DNA of 42,500 nt from Elioraea rosea (GCF_007644105.1 NZ_VFAC01000027.1:1-42500), one strand, 5' to 3'. Shown: positions 10,118 to 18,789, numbered from the stretch's first letter. Translations and numbers: made by a program. The notes: generated by a model from the letters alone, not told the origin.

Positions 10118-11275
10118 TCAGGCCGCGAAGCGAACGCCCTCGCGGGCGTGGAACATCTTCCCGGCCACGACCGTTCCGTCGGCGACGATGCGCTTGTCGC
10201 CCTCGAGGTGCTCGCCGACCACATCGACATAGTCGAACCGCCCTTCCTTGATCGAGAGGATGCTCGCATCGCCGGGCGAGCCGGGGCGAAGGCTGCCGAG
10301 TTCCGTGCGGCCCAGAACCTTTCCCGCGTTCACCGTGCTCTGCGCGATCACCTCCTTGAGGTCCACGCCGAGGCAAAGGAACTTGGACATCGTCGTGACC
10401 TGGTCATAGGCCGGGCCGTTGATGCAGAGGATGTGCACGTCCGATGAGATCGTGTCCGGCATGAACCCGTTGGCGAGCATGGCGCGGGCGGTCTTGAACG
10501 AGAAGCTTCCCTTGCCGTGGCCGATGTCGAAATAGACGCCCCGGTCGCGCGCGGCGAGCACGACCTGCTTCACCGTTCCCTGCGGCGTCACCGGCGCGTT
10601 GGGGAAGGGGCGGAAGGCGTGGGTCAGCACATCGCCCGGCCGAAGCCTTTCCACCACCTCCTCGTAGGAGGGGGGCGGATGGTCGATATGCGCCATCAGC
10701 GGCATGCCGGCCTCCTCCGCCACCTGCAGCGCGATGTCGAGCGGCGCCGTGCCGGAGGTGCCGGAGGAATGCTTGCCGACGCGCACCTTGATGCCGACGA
10801 TGACGTCGCGGTTCGCATCCGCGACCTCGACGGCCTCGATCGGGTTCATCAGCCGCATCTCCTCACTCTCTCCCACCATCACGCGCTCGGAGAAACCGTA
10901 GATGCCGGCATGGGACACATGCAGGTAGGCAAGGATGCGCACCGCGCTCCGCTCGATGACGTGCTTGCGGAAGCCCATGAAGTTGCCGGGCCCCGCGCTT
11001 CCCGTGTCGACCGCCGTGGTGACGCCGGAGGTGCGGCAGAACTCGTCCGCGTCGATGCCGAGCGAGGTGCCGTGGACGTAGACATGGGTGTGGAGGTCGA
11101 TCAGCCCTGGCGTGACGATATGGCCCGAGACGTCGCGCACCTCCTTCGCATCCTTGGCGAGGCCGGGGCCGACGCGGGCGACCTTGCTGGCTGAGAAGGC
11201 GACATCCGCCACCTGGTCGAGGTTCTGCGACGGGTCGATCACGTGCCCGCCGGACAGAACGAGGTCATAGCTCAT
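10118..11275 (-). CDS. Amidohydrolase/deacetylase family metallohydrolase (cog3964, EF_0837/Atu3266-like)
   Basis: A 385-aa amidohydrolase-superfamily enzyme. Metal-site residues are visible in order: HxH as H62/H64 (LIDLHTHVY), a candidate carboxylated lysine K163 (VGIKVRVG), H196 (MAHIDH), H219 (LTHAF) and D279 (ISSDVH), which fits a binuclear site. Members are often mislabelled dihydroorotase. From memory, the Atu3266 member was shown to cleave acetyl esters of alpha-hydroxy acids such as acetyl-(R)-mandelate, and relatives sit beside SelA-like PLP enzymes, as here. True substrate here is unknown; hydrolysis of an acyl or amide bond is inferred. The ATG at 11275 has a GGAGG site. It follows ridA by 34 bp and is probably cotranscribed with it, divergent from the transporter. 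Confidence 0.88.
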   Translation of the reverse strand: MSYDLVLSGGHVIDPSQNLDQVADVAFSASKVARVGPGLAKDAKEVRDVSGHIVTPGLIDLHTHVYVHGTSLGIDADEFCRTSGVTTAVDTGSAGPGNFMGFRKHVIERSAVRILAYLHVSHAGIYGFSERVMVGESEEMRLMNPIEAVEVADANRDVIVGIKVRVGKHSSGTSGTAPLDIALQVAEEAGMPLMAHIDHPPPSYEEVVERLRPGDVLTHAFRPFPNAPVTPQGTVKQVVLAARDRGVYFDIGHGKGSFSFKTARAMLANGFMPDTISSDVHILCINGPAYDQVTTMSKFLCLGVDLKEVIAQSTVNAGKVLGRTELGSLRPGSPGDASILSIKEGRFDYVDVVGEHLEGDKRIVADGTVVAGKMFHAREGVRFAA

Positions 11276-11309
11276 CGTGCGTCATCCTCCATCGTACATG
11301 CAGCGCAAG

Positions 11310-11786
11310 TCATTCCTTTACCGCCACGATCGCCTCGATCTCGACGGTGATGTTGTTGGGAAGCGACCCCATGCCGACTGCGGAACGGGCGTGCCGGCCC
11401 GCTTCGCCGAACACCTTCTCGAACAGCTCCGAGCAGCCGTTGATGACGGAGGGGTGTTCGCGAAACTCGGGCACGGCGTTGACCATGCCGAGAAGCTTCA
11501 CGATGGCCTCGACCTTGCCGAGCGAGCCGAGCGCATCCTGCATCACCGCGAGAAGCTGCAGCCCGGTGATGCGCGCGTGCTCATGCGCCTCCGCAACCGA
11601 AACCTCCGCGCCGACCTTGCCCTGGTGCCAGGTTCCGTCCGGCTTGCGCGGCCCCTGGCCGGAGAGGAAAAGCAGGCCGCCTGCGAGGCGCCAGGGGCGG
11701 TAGCGTCCGATCGGCGTCGGCACCTTCGGCAGAGCGAGCCCAAGCTGTTCGAGCCTCGCCTCCGGCGTATCGTTTCCAGCCGCCAT
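11310..11786 (-). CDS. RidA family protein (YjgF/YER057c/UK114)
   Basis: RidA proteins hydrolyse reactive enamine/imine intermediates released by PLP enzymes to the 2-keto acid plus ammonia. The 158-aa product is longer than E. coli RidA (128 aa), with an N-terminal LGLALPKVPTPIGRYRPWR segment that places it in the larger YjgF-like subgroup. Core features include LLFLSGQGPR, the arginine R134 in HARSAVGMGSLP (equivalent by eye to the catalytic Arg105 of E. coli RidA) and ITVEIEAIVAV. Start ATG 11786 follows a clear GGGAGGAAGG site; the frame is open further upstream but without family character. First gene of the minus-strand unit with the amidohydrolase. Its presence beside a PLP lyase-like gene across the divergent promoter region supports an enamine-clearing job. 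Confidence 0.92.
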   Translation of the reverse strand: MAAGNDTPEARLEQLGLALPKVPTPIGRYRPWRLAGGLLFLSGQGPRKPDGTWHQGKVGAEVSVAEAHEHARITGLQLLAVMQDALGSLGKVEAIVKLLGMVNAVPEFREHPSVINGCSELFEKVFGEAGRHARSAVGMGSLPNNITVEIEAIVAVKE

Positions 11787-11818
11787 CGAACCTTCCTCCC
11801 GATCCTCTCTTGCCCAGC

Positions 11819-11847
11819 AGGCTAGAGGGGTGGAAACTCCGGCGCAA
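11819..11847 (-). promoter_or_regulatory. Predicted promoter of ridA-amidohydrolase
   Basis: Minus strand: TTGCGC (11842-11847), 17 bp, TAGCCT (11819-11824), about 33 bp before the ridA start. It has the same TTG, 17 bp, TAG layout as the gyrA, tRNA and map promoters. I could not find an equally good promoter for the divergent transporter operon. Confidence 0.55.
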
Positions 11848-11978
11848 CGTGGTGCGAGGCTCGCGGCATACCGGTGCCGCAACGGCGCGTCCGCCGTGGT
11901 GATGCCGGAACGTTCGGGCTGCGTCGCGGAGCATGAGGGCTGGCCGCCTGGCCGGCACGGCGGGGGAGGGTTCCTGAC

Positions 11979-12878
11979 ATGGATGCGGAGAAGGAAGAAC
12001 TTGGTCGCGACGGCTCGCGGCGTGGCGCGTTCGCAGCGCTCGGCGCGGCGGCGGTCGGCGCGGCGGGCTTCGTCGGGCTTGCGGCGACCGCGGAGAAGGC
12101 AGCCGCGCAGGCGCCGCGCGAGAGCCTGCTGCGAACGGTGATCAGCCGCGGACGGCTGATTGTCGGCACCGGCAGCACCAATGCGCCCTGGCATTTCGAG
12201 GACGAGCGCGGCCAGCTCACCGGCATGGACATCGCGATGGCGCGAATCCTCGCCACCGGGCTGTTCGACGACCCGAACAAGGTCGATTTCGTGCGGCAGG
12301 ACCCGTCCCAGCGGATCCCGAACATCAATACCGGCCGCGTCGACATCGTCATCCAGTTCATGACGATGAACCCGCAGCGGGCGCAGCTCGTCGCGTTCTC
12401 GCGGCCCTACTACGCCGAAGGCGTGGCGCTGCTCACCTCGCCGAGGAGCCGCTTCAAGACCTACGCCGAGCTTCGCGCCGCGGGCGCAGGCGCCCGGGCG
12501 AGCGTCCTGCAGAACGCCGGCGCCGACCAGCTGGTGAAGGACGCCCTGCCCGAGGCGCAGATCATGCAGCTGGACACGCAGGCGAACGTGATCCAGGCGA
12601 TGGAGGCAGGCCGCGCCGACACCGCGGTGGTCGACCTCTCCACCGTGCGCTGGCTCGCCGCCCGCACGCCCGACCGCTACCTCGATGCCGGTCACTCCTA
12701 CCGCAGCCAGCTCTATGGTGCGGCGATGCGGCAGTCGGACCCCGACTGGCTGAACTTCGTCAATGCCGTGTTCAACGTGAACATGTTCGGCCATGTCTCC
12801 GAGGCCTATGACAAGGCGATGATGGAGTTCTTCGGCATCCAGCCGCGGCCGCGCACGCCGGGTTTCCCGCCGATCTGA
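11979..12878 (+). CDS. Amino-acid type ABC transporter substrate-binding protein, Tat-exported
   Basis: A 299-aa periplasmic receptor of the polar amino acid family (SBP_bac_3). The N-terminus has a twin-arginine signal: SRRGAF near residues 13-18, followed by an Ala/Gly-rich hydrophobic stretch and AAAQA, so it is probably exported folded by Tat. The mature part begins LLRTVISRGRLIVGTGSTNA, the usual first strand, and includes GQLTGMDIAMARILA and VDIVIQFMTMNPQRA. ATG 11979 follows GGGGGAGGG by about 9 nt. It heads the transporter operon and is divergent from ridA-amidohydrolase. The ligand is probably a small amino-acid-like anion, but the sequence does not tell which. Confidence 0.93.
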   Translation: MDAEKEELGRDGSRRGAFAALGAAAVGAAGFVGLAATAEKAAAQAPRESLLRTVISRGRLIVGTGSTNAPWHFEDERGQLTGMDIAMARILATGLFDDPNKVDFVRQDPSQRIPNINTGRVDIVIQFMTMNPQRAQLVAFSRPYYAEGVALLTSPRSRFKTYAELRAAGAGARASVLQNAGADQLVKDALPEAQIMQLDTQANVIQAMEAGRADTAVVDLSTVRWLAARTPDRYLDAGHSYRSQLYGAAMRQSDPDWLNFVNAVFNVNMFGHVSEAYDKAMMEFFGIQPRPRTPGFPPI

Positions 12879-12894
12879 GCCTCACGCGCAGCGG

Positions 12895-12913
12895 GGCGCG
12901 GCGCCGCCGCGCC
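12895..12913 (+). other. Intercistronic GC hairpin between binding-protein and permease genes
   Basis: Perfect 8-bp all-GC stem, GGCGCGGC (12895-12902), loop GCC, GCCGCGCC (12906-12913), 17 nt after the binding-protein stop and 35 nt before the permease start. There is no U-tract. The position suits a structure that stabilises the 5' mRNA segment, or attenuates, so that the receptor is made in excess over the membrane parts. Confidence 0.55.
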
Positions 12914-12947
12914 GCCGCATTGCGCCAGGAGCAGTGGCAGGAGCAGC

Positions 12948-13619
12948 GTGGACTACCACTTCAATTTCACCATCGTCTGGCGTCATGCATGGCGGCTCTG
13001 GTGGGGGCTCGGGCTGTCGCTGCAGATCGCGCTCGCGAGCCTCGCCATGGGCATGGTCATCGGCGTCGTGCTCGCCGTCGCCTACACCGATGGGCGGCGG
13101 ATCACGCGGATGCTGATCGCGGGCTATGTCGAGTTCATCCGCAACACGCCGCTTCTGCTGCTCGTCTATCTCGTCTTCTACGGCATCCCCTCGGTCGGCG
13201 GCTTCGCCTATGACGCGACGACGAGCTTCATCGTCACGCTCGGCTTCTACGCCGGGGCGCAGCTCGTCGAGGTGTTCCGCGCCGGCCTCGATGCCGTGCC
13301 GCCAGGCGTGGTAGATGCAGGCCGCGCGATCGGGCTCACGCCCCTTCGGAATCTCTTCCACGTGCGGTTGCCAACGGCCTTCCGCGTGAGCCTTCCCGCT
13401 CTGTCGAACGCCTACGTATCGCTGTTCAAGGACACGGCTCTCGGAAGCGTCATCGCCGTTCCGGAGCTGACGCACGGCGCGCAGTGGATCAACTTCAACA
13501 CCTTCCGCATCCTCGAGATCTACGCGCTTCTCACGCCCATCTACTTGGTCACGGGCTGGATCATCCTCGCCGCGCTCAGGCTTCTCGAGCGTCGCTTCGC
13601 GATCGTGCGGCCGCAATGA
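12948..13619 (+). CDS. Amino acid ABC transporter permease
   Basis: A 223-aa inner-membrane permease of the His/Glu/Gln/Arg family. Hydrophobic helices include GLSLQIALASLAMGMVIGVV near 21-41 and TPLLLLVYLVFYGI near 67-80, and a final helix lies near 193-208. The coupling (EAA) loop reads DAGRAIGLTPLRNLFHVRLP, and VEFIRNTPLLLLVY is the classic N-terminal half motif of this family. The start is GTG 12948 with AGGAG only 4 nt upstream. It pairs with the next permease to form a heterodimeric channel energised by the downstream ATPase. Confidence 0.94.
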   Translation: MDYHFNFTIVWRHAWRLWWGLGLSLQIALASLAMGMVIGVVLAVAYTDGRRITRMLIAGYVEFIRNTPLLLLVYLVFYGIPSVGGFAYDATTSFIVTLGFYAGAQLVEVFRAGLDAVPPGVVDAGRAIGLTPLRNLFHVRLPTAFRVSLPALSNAYVSLFKDTALGSVIAVPELTHGAQWINFNTFRILEIYALLTPIYLVTGWIILAALRLLERRFAIVRPQ

Positions 13620-13643
13620 GGGCCGGGTCATGAGAGCCGGCGC

Positions 13644-14297
13644 ATGATCGAGGCGATGATCTACGCGCTTCCCTTCCTCGGGCAGGGATTCCTCGTCACC
13701 CTCGCCGTATCCGGCCTCGTCGTCGCCGGGTCGCTGGTGCTCGGCCTCGTCCTCGGCACGGCGCTCGCGTTCGGACCCGTCTGGCTTGGCCTGCCGATCC
13801 GCGCCTTCGCCGACACGGCGCGCGCGATCCCGCTGATCGTTCTGATCTTCACCGTCTATTACGGGCTGCCTGCGTTGGGGGTGAACCTCTCGCCGTTCTG
13901 GGCCGCGGTCGCGGCGTTGACGCTGTTCAAGACGGGGCATGTGATCGAGATCGTGCGCGGTGCCATCACCTCGATCGCGGCCGGCCAGATGGAGGCGGCG
14001 AAGGCGATCGGCCTCTCCTTCGTCGACCGTCTCCGCTACGTGATCTTTCCCCAGGCCGTGCGCCGCTTCCTGCCGCCCTGGATCAACTCGGTGACCGACA
14101 GCGTGAAGGGCAGCGCGCTCGTGAGCCTCGTCGGCGTGGTGGACCTGATGATGGCGATCCAGCAGGTGATCGGAAGGACCTATCAGCCCATGCCGCTCTA
14201 CCTCCTCGGCGCGATAATCTACATCGCTGTCAACGCCTCGCTCTCGGTCACCAGCCGGCGGCTCGAGGCGCGCTTCGCGAGGGTGGTCGCGTCGTGA
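13644..14297 (+). CDS. Amino acid ABC transporter permease
   Basis: A 217-aa second permease of the same uptake system. Helices are visible at about 8-33 (LVTLAVSGLVVAGSLVLGLVLG), 55-72 and 185-200. The coupling loop EAAKAIGLSFVDRLRYVIFP contacts the ATPase, and ADTARAIPLIVLIFTVYYG corresponds to the FIRNTP-type segment in altered form. The ATG at 13644 is 24 bp after the first permease. The stop overlaps the next start by 4 bp (GTGA), which argues for translational coupling. Confidence 0.94.
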   Translation: MIEAMIYALPFLGQGFLVTLAVSGLVVAGSLVLGLVLGTALAFGPVWLGLPIRAFADTARAIPLIVLIFTVYYGLPALGVNLSPFWAAVAALTLFKTGHVIEIVRGAITSIAAGQMEAAKAIGLSFVDRLRYVIFPQAVRRFLPPWINSVTDSVKGSALVSLVGVVDLMMAIQQVIGRTYQPMPLYLLGAIIYIAVNASLSVTSRRLEARFARVVAS

Positions 14298-15067
14298 GCG
14301 AGCCTGTCCTCTCCATCCGCGGCCTCACCAAGCGCTTCGGCACCACCACCGTACTTGATGGCGTGGATCTCGATGTCGCGCGCGGCGAGGTGCTCGTCGT
14401 CATCGGCGCATCGGGGTCCGGCAAGACCACGCTGCTCCGCTGCGTCAACGCCCTCGTTCCCTATGATGCGGGATCGATCACGCTCGACGGCGTGGAGGTT
14501 GGCTACACCGCACCTGGAAGCGGCGTTCGGCGGAGCGACAGGGCGCTCTCTGCCATCCGCGCGGACATCGGCATGGTGTTTCAGATGTTCAACCTGTTCC
14601 CGCACCTCTCTGCGCGAGACAATGTCGCGCTCGGGCTCAAGGTGACGCGCGGGATGGCGAAGCGTGAGGCGGTCGCGCGCGCCGAGCACTGGCTCGCCCG
14701 AGTGGGCCTCGCCGACCGGATGGACCATCTGCCGAGCCAGCTCTCCGGCGGGCAGCAGCAGCGCGTCGGCATCGCCCGCGCCGTGGCGATGGAGCCGAAG
14801 CTCCTGCTGCTGGACGAGATCACGTCCGCGCTCGACCCCGAGCTCGTCGGCGAGGTGCTCGATGTCGTTCGCGGCCTCGCCGCCGAGGGCATGACGATGC
14901 TGATGGTTACGCACGAGATGAGCTTCGCGCGCGACGCGGGCCACCGCGTGGTGTTCATGGACCAGGGACGGATCGCGGAGGAGGGGGTGCCGAAGGAGGT
15001 GCTCGGCAATCCGCGGTCGGAACGGCTGCAGCGCTTCCTGCGGCGCATCGAGCTGAGAACGGAGTAG
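14294..15067 (+). CDS. Amino acid ABC transporter ATP-binding protein
   Basis: A 257-aa ATPase that drives the transporter. All motifs are intact: Walker A GASGSGKT (39-46, lysine 44), Q-loop FQMFNLFPH (about 96-104), signature LSGGQQQR (150-157), Walker B LLLLDE (170-175) and switch histidine H207 in [10 protein letters not shown]. This EM-like ending is typical of the GlnQ/HisP subfamily. The GTG start overlaps the permease stop. The gene is followed after 5 bp by the PLP enzyme gene, which ties transport to catabolism. Confidence 0.95.
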   Translation: MSEPVLSIRGLTKRFGTTTVLDGVDLDVARGEVLVVIGASGSGKTTLLRCVNALVPYDAGSITLDGVEVGYTAPGSGVRRSDRALSAIRADIGMVFQMFNLFPHLSARDNVALGLKVTRGMAKREAVARAEHWLARVGLADRMDHLPSQLSGGQQQRVGIARAVAMEPKLLLLDEITSALDPELVGEVLDVVRGLAAEGMTMLMVTHEMSFARDAGHRVVFMDQGRIAEEGVPKEVLGNPRSERLQRFLRRIELRTE

Positions 15068-15072
15068 CGGCA

Positions 15073-16281
15073 ATGAACGAGACGGCACGCAGCGGCATCC
15101 GCGAGCGCCTGGGCCTGAGGCCCATCATCAACGTCTCTGGGACGATGACGGCGCTCGGCGCCTCGATCGTGGTGCCCGAGGCGGTGGCGATGACGGCGGC
15201 GATCCTGCCTGAGTTCGTCGAGATCAACGATCTCCACCGGCTTGCCTCGCGCACCATCGCGAAGCTCACCGGCGCTGAGGCCGGCTTCATCACCGCAAGC
15301 TGCTCGGCCGGCGTCACCCTCGCCATCGCCGCCTGCATGACAGGGCCCGATCTCGCGCGCATCGAGCAGCTTCCCAACCCTTCCGGCATGCGCCACCGCG
15401 TGCCGATCATGCTCGGCCACATGGTCGGGTACGGCGCGCCCGTCGAGCAGGCCATCCGGCTCGCGGGCGGAACGGTCGTGCCCTTCGGCCAGGCGACCGA
15501 CGTGCGCCCCTACCAGCTCGAGGCCGCGCTCGGCGAGGACGCCGCCTGCGCGCTCTATGTCGTCAGCCACCATTGCGTCGGCTACGGCCAGCTGCCGCTC
15601 GAGGATTTCGCCGCGATCTGCCATCGCCGGCACGTTCCCGTCGTGGTCGATGCCGCGAGCGAGTACGACCTCAAGGGCTTCCTCGAGGCCGGGGCGGATC
15701 TCGTCTGCTACTCCGCGCACAAGTTTCTCGGCGGACCGACGGCCGGGATCGTCGCGGGGAGGAAGGATCTCGTCCGTGCGACCTTCCTGCAGAACATGGG
15801 AATCGGGCGCGGCATGAAGGTCGGCAAGGAGAGCATCCTCGGCACGATCGCCGCGCTCGAGGCATGGGAGAGGCGCGACCATGCGGCCGTGCGCCGCACC
15901 GAGCAGGAAGCGCTCGATCTCTGGCGGGAACGGTTCGCCGCGATCGAGGGCGTGACCGCCACGCTCGAGCCCGACCCGACGCACAACCCGCTCGACCGGC
16001 TGAAGCTCGCGATCGACCCGGCGCGCGCGCGCATCACCGCCTGGGAATTGGCTGACCGCCTCGCCGCGGGGGCGCCGCCGGTGATCGTGCGCGACCACGA
16101 GGTCGAGCACGGATACTTCTTCCTCGATCCGTGCAACCTCCACCCCGGCGAGGCGCGGGTGGTGGCGGAGCGGATCGAGGCGGAGCTGGCAGAGGCGAAG
16201 TCGCGCGCGGGCTCGAACCATCCGCCTGCGTCGGCGCGGCGCGAGCGCCGCTTCGCCCGCCTGATGGCCTGGCCCGACTAG
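15073..16281 (+). CDS. SelA/DgaE-like PLP-dependent enzyme
   Basis: A 402-aa fold-type I PLP enzyme related to SelA and to D-glucosaminate-6-phosphate ammonia-lyase (DgaE). N-terminal [20 protein letters not shown] is the typical opening of this SelA-related group. D193 ([10 protein letters not shown]) should contact the pyridine nitrogen, and K217 ([14 protein letters not shown]) should form the Schiff base. The C-terminal [18 protein letters not shown] also matches the group. Known members remove ammonia from 2-amino acids through elimination, so a lyase role is more likely than aminotransfer, though the substrate is unknown. The ATG lies 5 bp after the ATPase stop, with GGAG overlapping it. 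A RidA gene in the divergent unit would hydrolyse the enamine product. Its last bases overlap the convergent reductase gene. Confidence 0.88.
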   Translation: MNETARSGIRERLGLRPIINVSGTMTALGASIVVPEAVAMTAAILPEFVEINDLHRLASRTIAKLTGAEAGFITASCSAGVTLAIAACMTGPDLARIEQLPNPSGMRHRVPIMLGHMVGYGAPVEQAIRLAGGTVVPFGQATDVRPYQLEAALGEDAACALYVVSHHCVGYGQLPLEDFAAICHRRHVPVVVDAASEYDLKGFLEAGADLVCYSAHKFLGGPTAGIVAGRKDLVRATFLQNMGIGRGMKVGKESILGTIAALEAWERRDHAAVRRTEQEALDLWRERFAAIEGVTATLEPDPTHNPLDRLKLAIDPARARITAWELADRLAAGAPPVIVRDHEVEHGYFFLDPCNLHPGEARVVAERIEAELAEAKSRAGSNHPPASARRERRFARLMAWPD

Positions 16282-17228
16282 GCGTTGGCGCCGGGCAGCC
16301 GCCCCGCGTCGCGGCGCGCCTCATAGGCCTTGGCGTTTATGTAGGCCGCCTCGGCGATCTCGTCCGGCAGGCCCGCGCGGCGCGTTGCCGCGAGCAGTTC
16401 GCCGAGGATGTGATCGGCCTCGATCCTGCCGCCGTTCTCGAGGTCGCGCAGCATCGAGGCGGTCGCGGCAGGGCTCGTGCGGAAGAAGGTCCGCAGGAAC
16501 TCGCGCTGCTGCTCCGGCAGCGCCTGGCCGTTCGCTTCCGCCACCGCGACGTTCCGGTCATAGAGCCGTTCGATCCACGCCGTGCCGCCAGGTGCCGAGG
16601 CGATCTCGCCCAGGTTGGCCCGCATCAGCACCGTCGCCTGCGCAAGCGTGCCGAGGAAGACGAGCTTGCCCCACAGAGCGCGGCGGATGTCGGAGGAGAT
16701 GGTCGGCGGGATTGGCGTGCGGTCGAAGATCGCCTTCAGCGCCGTCACGCGGTCCGAGATCGTGCCGTCGAGCTCGCCGAAGGTGATGAAGGTGAGTGGC
16801 GCGAGATGCCGCACCACACCGTCGGGCGTCAGTGTCGCCTGGATGCCCGCAAGGCCGCCGAGAACGCGGTCGGGCCCGAACGCGGCCTCGAGCGCGTCGA
16901 TATGCGCGAGCCCGTTCAGGATGGGCAGCACGGCGGTGCGCGCATCCACGGCGGGGCGGATCGTCTCGATCGCCTCGGCGAGGTCATAGGCCTTGCACGT
17001 GAACAGGATCACGTCCCAGCCGGGGCCGAGCTCCTCCGGCAGGATCGTCGTCACCGGCATGCGGAGATCGCCGGCATGCGGGCTCTCGATCACGAGCCCG
17101 TGGCGATCGAGCTGTGCCTTGCGCCGAGGCCGCACCACGAACGCGACCTCCTTCGCCCCGCCGGACTGCGCGAGACGCCCCCCGAAATAGCCGCCGACAC
17201 CGCCTGCACCCAGAACGAGGATGCGCAT
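16278..17228 (-). CDS. Ketopantoate reductase family (ApbA/PanE-like) oxidoreductase
   Basis: A 316-aa NADPH-dependent reductase of the 2-dehydropantoate 2-reductase fold. The N-terminus carries the Rossmann motif [11 protein letters not shown] (residues 7-17). K in FTCKAYD, N in LNGLAHID and K in LWGKLVFLG correspond to the family's conserved catalytic and binding positions, and [20 protein letters not shown] is the usual C-terminal signature. True PanE makes pantoate for CoA; bacteria often keep several paralogues that act on other 2-keto acids, and the position here beside a lactonase-like gene and a catabolic locus favours the latter. ATG 17228 has AAGGAG about 10 nt upstream, and the gene is 20 bp after the MBL gene in the same direction. 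Confidence 0.88.
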   Translation of the reverse strand: MRILVLGAGGVGGYFGGRLAQSGGAKEVAFVVRPRRKAQLDRHGLVIESPHAGDLRMPVTTILPEELGPGWDVILFTCKAYDLAEAIETIRPAVDARTAVLPILNGLAHIDALEAAFGPDRVLGGLAGIQATLTPDGVVRHLAPLTFITFGELDGTISDRVTALKAIFDRTPIPPTISSDIRRALWGKLVFLGTLAQATVLMRANLGEIASAPGGTAWIERLYDRNVAVAEANGQALPEQQREFLRTFFRTSPAATASMLRDLENGGRIEADHILGELLAATRRAGLPDEIAEAAYINAKAYEARRDAGRLPGANA

Positions 17229-17248
17229 CGCCGCCTGCTCCTTCCGCC

Positions 17249-18031
17249 TCAGCCGAGCCGTACCACCTTGCCGTCGAGGCCCGGTCCTGCCGCGGGGAAG
17301 CGTAGGAGCACCGCGGGGTCATGGCCAGGGACGACACGCGCAACATTGCCGCCCGCCTCGGCGATCAGGCGCTTGTGGCCCTCGAGCACCTTCTTCATGT
17401 CGAGAACGATCGGGAACGGATTGCCGCGCAGCGTCTCGTCGAAATGCGCTGCGTCGGAGGCAAGCACGATCGGGCCGGAGTCTGTCTCGATCCGCGCCGA
17501 CATCAGCCCCGCGGAATGGCCGCCGATCGCAAGGAGGCGGATGCCCTGCCAGGGCTCTGCGTCTCCGTCATGGAACACCACACGGTCGCGATAGATGTGG
17601 TGGACGAGCCCCGTCACGTCCTCTGCGATGAAGGGGCGGCGCAGATGCGGGTGGCACATGCAGCGGCCGGTGGCATAGGCCATCTCGGCGTCCTGCAGGT
17701 GAAAGCGCGCCGCGGGGAAGGCATCGTAGCCGCCGGCATGGTCGTAGTGCAGGTGTGTGAGCACGACATCCTTCACGGATGCCGCATCGATTCCGATCAG
17801 CGCAAGCGCCTCGGCCGGCGTGCGATGCCAGGTGTGGCCGAGCGCCGGCGCGCGGTGCGCCGGGAACCCCGTATCGAACACCACCACCGCACCGGTGCCC
17901 GGGTTGCGCGCGGCCCAGACGAAGTAGGAGATCGGGTGCGGCGTGTCGTGCGCGTCATCGGGCGGCAGGAAATGGTTGCGCCGCCTCCGCCCGGTGTTCT
18001 CCGCGTAGCGGAGCGCGTAGACCTCCCACAT
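17249..18031 (-). CDS. Metallo-beta-lactamase fold hydrolase, N-acyl homoserine lactonase family
   Basis: A 260-aa MBL-fold enzyme. The zinc motif HxHxDH is H93-L-H95-Y-D97-H98 (VVLTHLHYDHAGG); further ligands are probably the histidine in AIGGHSAGLM, the aspartate in VLASDAAHF and the histidine in VVPGHD. The overall pattern (YVWAARNP-like second strand, VVFDTGFP) matches the AttM/AiiA-like lactonase group. Members open lactones, but many are not quorum-quenching enzymes, so the substrate is open. The start is ATG 18031 because a GGGAGGGGA site precedes it; a longer frame to 18088 would overlap radC. It lies 23 bp after radC and 20 bp before the reductase, so it probably shares their transcript. 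Confidence 0.88.
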   Translation of the reverse strand: MWEVYALRYAENTGRRRRNHFLPPDDAHDTPHPISYFVWAARNPGTGAVVVFDTGFPAHRAPALGHTWHRTPAEALALIGIDAASVKDVVLTHLHYDHAGGYDAFPAARFHLQDAEMAYATGRCMCHPHLRRPFIAEDVTGLVHHIYRDRVVFHDGDAEPWQGIRLLAIGGHSAGLMSARIETDSGPIVLASDAAHFDETLRGNPFPIVLDMKKVLEGHKRLIAEAGGNVARVVPGHDPAVLLRFPAAGPGLDGKVVRLG

Positions 18032-18054
18032 GCCGTTCCCCTCCCGTTTCGTTG

Positions 18055-18789
18055 TCAGAGAAGCCCTTCCTGCCGGAACGACAGCCACCTGCCGTTGCCG
18101 ACGATGACGTGGTCGTGCAGCGCGATGCCCAACGCCTTCGCCGCGGCGGCGACCTCCCGGGTCATGTCGATATCGGCACGGCTCGGGCTCGGGTCTCCGG
18201 AGGGGTGGTTGTGCACGAGGATGATCGCCGCGGCCTGGTGTTCGAGGCCGCGGCGCACCACCTCGCGCGGATAGAGCGGCGTGTGGTTCACCGTGCCGCG
18301 CCCATGCTGCTCGTCTGCGATCAGGCGGTTGCGCGCATCGAGGTAGAGCACGCGCACCTGCTCGACCGGCTCGCGCGCAAGCGCGGCATGCAGGTAGCCC
18401 ATCAGCAGGTCCCAGGAGGAGAGCACGGGCCGCTCGCGGATCTCGCCCTTGAGCAGCCTCAGCGAGGCGGCGTGCACGACCTTCAGCGCGGCGACCGCGC
18501 CGTCGCCCATGCCCTCGACCGCCAGGAGCTCCGCGCGGGGTGCTGCGATCGCTGCGGCGAAGCTGCCGAAGCGGGCGATCAGCGCCTTGGCGATCGGCTT
18601 GGTGTCGATGCGCGGGACGGCGAAGAGCACCATCTCGAGGAGCTCGTAGTCGGCCAGCGCATCGGGACCCGCGGTGAACAGGCGCTCGCGCATCCGCTTG
18701 CGATGGTCGAGATGGCCCGGTCCGGGCTGCCTGGCCTCCGGCGCGTTGAAGAGGTCGTCCCCCTCGCGGAGGCTCTTCCTGCCTCTCAC
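18055..18789 (-). CDS. radC: RadC family JAB/MPN-domain protein
   Basis: A 244-aa protein of the RadC/UPF0758 family. The N-terminal half has a helix-hairpin-helix like segment (LLAVEGMGDGAVAALKVV, residues 88-105). The C-terminal JAMM/MPN metal motif is complete: E160, H193 and H195 (LVHNHPSGDP) and D206. The name comes from an old DNA-repair assignment that has not held up well; a role in DNA repair, recombination or metalloprotease action remains unsettled. GTG 18789 overlaps the map stop (GTGA), so its translation is coupled to map. Confidence 0.95.
   Translation of the reverse strand: MRGRKSLREGDDLFNAPEARQPGPGHLDHRKRMRERLFTAGPDALADYELLEMVLFAVPRIDTKPIAKALIARFGSFAAAIAAPRAELLAVEGMGDGAVAALKVVHAASLRLLKGEIRERPVLSSWDLLMGYLHAALAREPVEQVRVLYLDARNRLIADEQHGRGTVNHTPLYPREVVRRGLEHQAAAIILVHNHPSGDPSPSRADIDMTREVAAAAKALGIALHDHVIVGNGRWLSFRQEGLL

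Noticed and set aside
11787-12794. Frame extending ridA upstream to 494 codons
   Set aside because: The extension lies antisense to the binding-protein gene; ridA has a good ribosome site and promoter at its short start.
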